Positions 5,587-8,100 of a stretch of 8,100 nucleotides of DNA are shown one piece after another; position 1 is the first letter of the stretch, and every line of letters begins with the position of its first letter. The notes beneath the pieces were generated by a model. That model did no database searches. It saw only the letters and a program-made list of their open reading frames with translations, and was not told where the DNA came from. A program made the position numbers and the translations under genes. Source of the DNA: JBGSYJ01 sp041748075 (GTDB lineage: Bacteria; Acidobacteriota; Thermoanaerobaculia; Gp7-AA8); NCBI GenBank assembly GCA_041748075.1, contig JBGTDX010000001.1:1-8100 (forward strand), given 5' to 3'.

Positions 5587-7059
5587 CCACGCCGTGCTGA
5601 CGATCGCGTTCGGGTTCGAGTAATTGATTGCGTGCGCGCCGGGGACGCGGCGGACGCGGCCGGGGGCGATCTTTTCGACGTGCTCCCAGTCGATCAGCGG
5701 ATCGGAAGCGCCTGCGATGACGAGATCTTCGGGGCCAATCGATGGAAGTGACGACGATTCGCGCAGGTCGCACAGAAACGTACGGAACCAGCGCAGCGCG
5801 CCAGTCCGCCAGTAGTCCCGCGCCACGTGCGGTACGAGTCCCAATGGCTCGCGTGGAATATCCTCGAGAAGGGCGGTGGCGAGGCTCAACAGCGGCCGTT
5901 TCCGTTCGGTCCACACAGGCGAGAGGTAGATCGCGCTTCGCACCGCCTCTGGATTCTGAAGCCGGACATGGTTGACGATGTGCGAGCCCGTCGAGTGGCC
6001 GATCCAGACGGCGCGTGGGACGCCCACTTCGGACGCCCACCGCAGCAGAGTCGCGGCATGGTCCTGGGGGGATGCCGCGGGAGCGTCGGGACTCGCGCCG
6101 AAGCCTGGAAGGTCCGGCGCGATGACTGCGATGCCGCCTGAGTGAAGCGCGGCAGCCAGCGGGCTGAAGTACGAGCTCGAGACGCCGAGGCCGTGAACCA
6201 GAACGACGGAAGGGTTGCGTCCCGATCGCCGGAAGCAGATCCCTTCACTGCAGCCGGCGATGCCCCAGCCGAATCGTCCGCCGGGGGAGGCGGAGAGTCC
6301 CGGCGATTCATTGCTCTCCACGCTCTTTAGAAATTCCAGGAGCTCCCGGTTGAAGTCTTCGGCGTTGTCCCACATCGGCACATGACCTGCCCGCGGAATG
6401 ATGACGAGAGAAGAGCCGCGAATCTCTTCCTGCATCCGTCTTCCGTACGACTCCGGCACGAAGGGATCGCGGTCGCCCCACACCAGGAGAGTCGGCACGC
6501 GAACGTGATGCATTGCATCGCGCGCGTCGTCGGTGAGGATTCGCGCGGTGGCAAGGGCGACCGAGGAGGGTCCTGCGCGGAAAAAGTCCCAGGCGAGCAC
6601 GGGGCTGAAGCTGAACGCCTGTCTTGGCGGGTGAGGTATGCGCCGGAGATGGGCGGCCGGGTTGAGAGCAAACGGAATCCCGGTCGAGCCGACAAGGACG
6701 AGCGAGCGCACCAGATCGGGCCGTGTCGCCGCGACGTGAATCGCAAGATGTCCGCCCATCGAGTGTCCCACCAGATGCACCGGCTCGCTGAAGCCGGCCT
6801 CGAGCCACCGGGAAACCAGCGCGACGAGATCTTCGAACGAAGGCGGCAGGGCCGACGAGCGAAACGAGCGGCTCTTTCCGAAGCCCGTCAGGTCGATGGC
6901 TGCGACCTCATGGCGTTCCCCGAGGGCTCCGATGTTGCGCCGCCACCAGGTGCTCGATCCGGAAAGTCCGTGTATCAGCACGACCGGTGTACCCGCACCC
7001 GCGCGGGACACCCAGAGCGTCCAGGGATACAACTCGATGTGCTGATCCTGCGGGTCCAT
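5563..7059 (-). CDS. Tandem two-domain alpha/beta hydrolase
   Basis: This 498-residue protein holds two complete alpha/beta hydrolase folds in one open frame. Domain 1 (about 8-250) has the oxyanion segment VVLIHGLSG, nucleophile Ser100 (GHSMGG), acid Asp198 (WGDRDPFVP) and His226 (RAGHVPMWD). Domain 2 (about 265-490) has VVLVHGLGVSS, Ser356 (GHSTGS), Asp453 (GASDPLIDW) and His476 (PGAHAINYS). Both triads look intact. Domain 2 departs more from the common hydrolase pattern, for example GHSTGS for GHSxGG. No signal peptide is evident, so it is probably cytoplasmic. Ester, lactone or C-C bond substrates are all possible and I cannot choose. The linker near 245-265 is Ser/Gly-rich. The last seven residues (GRVKGEE) and the stop are encoded by the heptamer array. 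The start at 7057-7059 lacks a clear Shine-Dalgarno. It is divergent from the TetR gene, which may regulate it. Confidence 0.87.
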   Translation of the reverse strand: MDPQDQHIELYPWTLWVSRAGAGTPVVLIHGLSGSSTWWRRNIGALGERHEVAAIDLTGFGKSRSFRSSALPPSFEDLVALVSRWLEAGFSEPVHLVGHSMGGHLAIHVAATRPDLVRSLVLVGSTGIPFALNPAAHLRRIPHPPRQAFSFSPVLAWDFFRAGPSSVALATARILTDDARDAMHHVRVPTLLVWGDRDPFVPESYGRRMQEEIRGSSLVIIPRAGHVPMWDNAEDFNRELLEFLKSVESNESPGLSASPGGRFGWGIAGCSEGICFRRSGRNPSVVLVHGLGVSSSYFSPLAAALHSGGIAVIAPDLPGFGASPDAPAASPQDHAATLLRWASEVGVPRAVWIGHSTGSHIVNHVRLQNPEAVRSAIYLSPVWTERKRPLLSLATALLEDIPREPLGLVPHVARDYWRTGALRWFRTFLCDLRESSSLPSIGPEDLVIAGASDPLIDWEHVEKIAPGRVRRVPGAHAINYSNPNAIVSTAWGRVKGEE

Positions 7060-7248
7060 GACGAGACGGTGCCGATTCTCTCATCCCGGCAGCAGGGCTA
7101 TCCTCCGGAGGCGGGGGGAGGGCATTTCTCCGCTCGGTGGGTGAATACCGCTGGATCGATCGGGAGACGCCTCTGCCGCGAACTTCTGACGTTCGATCAG
7201 CCAGCCGGCTGCCGCAGGCGTGATCCCTCCCATGCTATCGTTCGCTGA
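7060..7248. promoter_or_regulatory. Divergent control region between the hydrolase and TetR genes
   Basis: This 189-bp gap lies between divergent start codons and so must hold both promoters if each gene has its own. Visible elements are short palindromes: CCTCCGGAGG (7100-7109), GATCGATC (7154-7161) and CAGCCGGCTG (7202-7211). An extended -10-like TGCTATCGT (7233-7241) lies next to the TetR start; it would place transcription initiation at or beside the ATG, giving a leaderless mRNA, consistent with the missing Shine-Dalgarno. None of the palindromes matches the Bacillus FadR operator. All assignments here are tentative. Confidence 0.3.
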
Positions 7249-7875
7249 ATGACGGCTCACTCGTCGGACACCGAGACATTTCGCGGGACGGGCAAGCGGG
7301 AAAGAATCCTGCGAGCCGCGGTCGAGGTATTTGCCCGCCGTGGTTACTTCAATGCGAAGGTCGCCGAGATTGCCCGCGTCGCCGGGGTCGCGGACGGCAC
7401 GATCTATCTGTACTTCCTGGGGAAAGAAGATCTGCTGATCACCATTTTCCGGGAGCACATGAAAGATTACCTCAAACGACTCGAGACCAACCTCGAGGGG
7501 GAGAGGACGGCAGTCGAGCAGATTCGCCGGATCATTGCGTTTCACCTCGACGCGCTCGGGCGTGATCGCTCCCTCGCGGTGGTGTTCCAGGTCGAGCTTC
7601 GCCAGAGCGTGAAGTTCATGAGCGAGTTGTCTCATGAAGGAGTCACCGAATACCTGGTCATTCTCAAGCATGTGGTGGAGCGGGGCCAGGCCGCAGGAGA
7701 GTTCCGCGCAGATCTGCAACCACAGCTGATCGCAAATTCGATTTTCGGAGTTCTCGACGAGATGGTCACGCGCTGGATCCTGTCTGAAAAGGAGTACGCG
7801 CTCAGCGATCATTCCGAAGGGATTTCGGATTTCATATTGCGGGGTTTGGCGGGGAGGCCGGGCGCGGCGGGTTGA
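7249..7875 (+). CDS. TetR-family transcriptional regulator, FadR/YsiA-like
   Basis: This 208-residue protein has standard TetR length. The DNA-binding domain lies at about 17-64: RERILRAAVEVFARRGY, then the helix-turn-helix VAEIARVAGVADGTIYLYF and KEDLLI. The ligand-binding half contains LAVVFQVELRQS (109-120) and IFGVLDEMVTRW (165-176). These closely resemble the Bacillus FadR (YsiA) segments around LELRQS and IFGTIDETVTTW. Bacillus FadR represses fatty-acid degradation genes and is released by long-chain acyl-CoA, so an acyl-CoA-type ligand is a reasonable inference, not a demonstration. The start is firm: an in-frame TGA sits directly before the ATG. No Shine-Dalgarno is seen. No fatty-acid degradation genes are in the window; the nearest candidate target is the divergent double hydrolase. 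Autoregulation is common in the family. Confidence 0.92.
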   Translation: MTAHSSDTETFRGTGKRERILRAAVEVFARRGYFNAKVAEIARVAGVADGTIYLYFLGKEDLLITIFREHMKDYLKRLETNLEGERTAVEQIRRIIAFHLDALGRDRSLAVVFQVELRQSVKFMSELSHEGVTEYLVILKHVVERGQAAGEFRADLQPQLIANSIFGVLDEMVTRWILSEKEYALSDHSEGISDFILRGLAGRPGAAG

Positions 7876-7902
7876 AGGCGCCCTGTTGGTTGACGCCTCA
7901 AC
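7871..7902 (+). terminator. Weak stem-loop at the end of the TetR gene
   Basis: GTTGAAGGCG (7871-7880) and CGCCTCAAC (7894-7902) pair with one bulged A around a 13-nt loop, and the left arm includes the TGA stop. No run of T follows, so it would be a poor intrinsic terminator; it may only protect the 3' end. Confidence 0.3.
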
Positions 7903-7926
7903 AATAGTGCGGAGATCTTCAGGATT

Positions 7927-8100
7927 TGTCATCCCGAGCTACCTAACGGCGCGGGGCGGCGGTGAAGGGGTGATGAACCACCGTGTCATGCTGAGCGAGG
8001 CCACGTCATCCTGAGCGAAGCGAAGGATCTCTGCTTGCGATGCTCGATCCTCTTCAGGAGATCCTTCGCTTCGCTCAGGATGACGTGTTTCTACATCCCT
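7927..8100. repeat. Dispersed palindromic repeat, copy B (cut by window end)
   Basis: This is the second copy of the 174-bp element at 4819-4992, in the same orientation, 3.1 kb away. It keeps the three GTCATSCTGAGCRA-like direct motifs, the first one altered to GTCATCCCGAGCTA. Its inverted repeat is 30 bp and perfect (8002-8031 and 8058-8087). It follows the TetR gene by about 50 bp. The true right boundary cannot be seen, because identity continues to the last base of the window. Confidence 0.85.

Noticed and set aside
7100..7211. Bacillus-type FadR operator in the divergent gap
   Set aside because: None of the short palindromes resembles the AT-rich TGAATGA-type FadR site; in GC-rich DNA 8-10 bp palindromes are expected by chance.
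6382..7248. Plus-strand open frame (288 codons) opposite the hydrolase and running up to the TetR start
   Set aside because: The minus-strand hydrolase has two full sets of catalytic motifs; the plus-strand translation shows none.
7081..7932. Minus-strand open frame (283 codons) opposite the TetR gene
   Set aside because: The TetR protein has clear helix-turn-helix and ligand-domain motifs; the antisense product has no recognisable feature.

Overview
The window looks like chromosomal DNA from a moderately GC-rich bacterium. The coding content is ordinary: a CIRCE-controlled groESL operon, alanine dehydrogenase, a secreted subtilase, a CoA-binding protein, a double alpha/beta hydrolase and a TetR regulator. 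The gaps between genes are not ordinary. They are packed with 7-bp-period tandem repeats and with a palindromic dispersed repeat carrying the motif GTCATCCTGAGCGAAGCGAA. I associate this style of intergenic DNA with Acidobacteriota and similar environmental phyla, but that assignment is a weak inference from memory. No phage, plasmid, insertion sequence, CRISPR array, tRNA or rRNA is visible.

Layout. 1-1361 (minus strand): the 5' part of groEL, an intercistronic hairpin, groES, then a perfect CIRCE operator lying over the -10 of a good sigma70-type promoter. 1362-1631: a gene-free gap of nested direct, inverted and heptamer repeats. 1632-2786 (minus): ald. 2864-2938: an inverted GTGAAGG heptamer array. 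2947-4620 (minus): a secreted S8 protease with an inhibitor_I9 propeptide and an inserted PA domain. 4621-5048: a 428-bp gene-free gap with two more heptamer tracts, a Crp/Fnr-like palindrome and the first copy of a 174-bp dispersed repeat. 5049-5480 (plus): a small CoA-binding protein. 5478-5586: a second inverted GTGAAGG array into which two convergent genes terminate. 5563-7059 (minus): a protein with two complete alpha/beta hydrolase domains. 7249-7875 (plus): a TetR-family regulator resembling the fatty-acyl-CoA-responsive FadR/YsiA type, divergent from the hydrolase. 7927-8100: the second copy of the 174-bp repeat, cut by the window edge.

How things fit together. groES and groEL form one HrcA-type heat-shock operon. 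The other genes show no shared pathway. The only suggestive pairing is the divergent TetR regulator and double hydrolase, which could be regulator and target. I see no clear new defence or biosynthetic system. The most unusual signal is in the non-coding DNA: several different tandem repeats share a 7-bp period, and the inverted GTGAAGG arrays lie exactly at gene ends, oriented so that a ribosome entering from either side meets TGA stops in every frame.
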